From NCBI GenBank assembly GCA_013002175.1, contig JABDKP010000165.1, positions 1 to 32,340 of the forward strand: a stretch of DNA of 32,340 nt, given 5' to 3'. The notes under the pieces were generated by a model, which was not told the DNA's origin, did no database searches, and saw only the letters and a list, made by a program, of their open reading frames with translations. Position 1 is the first letter of the stretch. Every line of letters starts with the position of its first letter. Shown here piece by piece: positions 32,214 to 32,340 of this stretch. The stretch comes from Ilumatobacter sp. (GTDB lineage Bacteria > Actinomycetota > Acidimicrobiia > Acidimicrobiales > Ilumatobacteraceae). A program made the translations under genes and the position numbers.

Positions 32214-32340
32214 TCAGTTGTTGATGCCGATGGTTTGGATTTCGTCGACGTTGTGGTCGAAGGTGGCGGTGCGGGTGAATGCTCCGAGGGTGCCGGGTCC
32301 GCTGGAGGAGGTGAAGGGCAGGTTCCAGGTGGTGTGGATG
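32214..32340 (-). CDS. C-terminal end of an unidentified protein (cut by window edge)
   Basis: The minus-strand frame is open from the right edge to a TGA at 32214-32216, giving about 41 residues that end EIQTIGINN. The segment TTWNLPFTSSSGPGTLGAF is Thr/Ser/Gly-rich, in the style of a secreted or cell-surface protein. Too little is present to assign a function. The next gene on this strand starts about 200 bases downstream. Confidence 0.45.
   Translation of the reverse strand, partial: IHTTWNLPFTSSSGPGTLGAFTRTATFDHNVDEIQTIGINN

Noticed and set aside
1..32340. Mobile elements, CRISPR arrays, phage or defence genes
   Set aside because: No transposase, integrase, regular direct-repeat array or defence-type protein was recognised on either strand.

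Overview
The window is dense, very GC-rich bacterial DNA with short intergenic gaps, many GTG starts, and stop/start overlaps of the TGATG, GTGA and ATGA kinds. It most resembles an actinobacterium of the class Acidimicrobiia (Ilumatobacter-like). That placement is an inference from a split b6-type cytochrome b next to a complete actinobacterial nuo set, and from a mycobacterial-type acyl-ACP desaturase; no search was run.

Bases 1-19978 (+) form one long respiratory cluster. It opens inside a b6-type cytochrome b gene that is cut by the window edge. Then come a separate cytochrome b C-terminal (subunit IV) gene, a Tat-type Rieske protein, a membrane-anchored dihaem cytochrome c and a 272-residue membrane protein of unknown function. 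After a 4-base gap the complete nuoABCDEFGHIJKLMN set follows in canonical order. All 14 complex I subunits are present, with recognisable ligand motifs for N1a, N1b, N2, N3, N4, N5, N6a, N6b and N7. Together the cluster encodes the path NADH to quinone to Rieske/cytochrome b to cytochrome c. Its tight packing suggests co-expression and possibly physical association of the bc complex with complex I. A hairpin at 20005-20038 closes the cluster.

Bases 20091-26528 hold short accessory units. These are a HAD phosphatase (+) bounded by two related hairpins; an ECF sigma factor translationally coupled to a 573-residue membrane protein (-); a nitroreductase (+); a GNAT acetyltransferase (-) preceded by two tandem 16-bp dyads; an RNA 2',3'-cyclic phosphodiesterase downstream of an acyl-ACP desaturase (-); and an Hsp15-like S4 protein (+). 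The last two genes diverge from a 53-bp gap containing a TetR-like palindrome.

Bases 26646-32340 hold an MFS transporter (+) that converges, across a near-perfect 31-bp palindrome, on a one-carbon operon (-) of formate-tetrahydrofolate ligase followed by an atypical MetF-type methylenetetrahydrofolate reductase. The ligase has a recognisable promoter and a structured leader. Upstream lies a secreted-domain membrane protein (-). At the right edge are the tail of another minus-strand gene and what looks like a decayed fragment of an actinobacterial surface-repeat protein. No tRNA, rRNA, CRISPR array, insertion sequence or phage gene was recognised, and no gene-free stretch exceeds about 300 bases.
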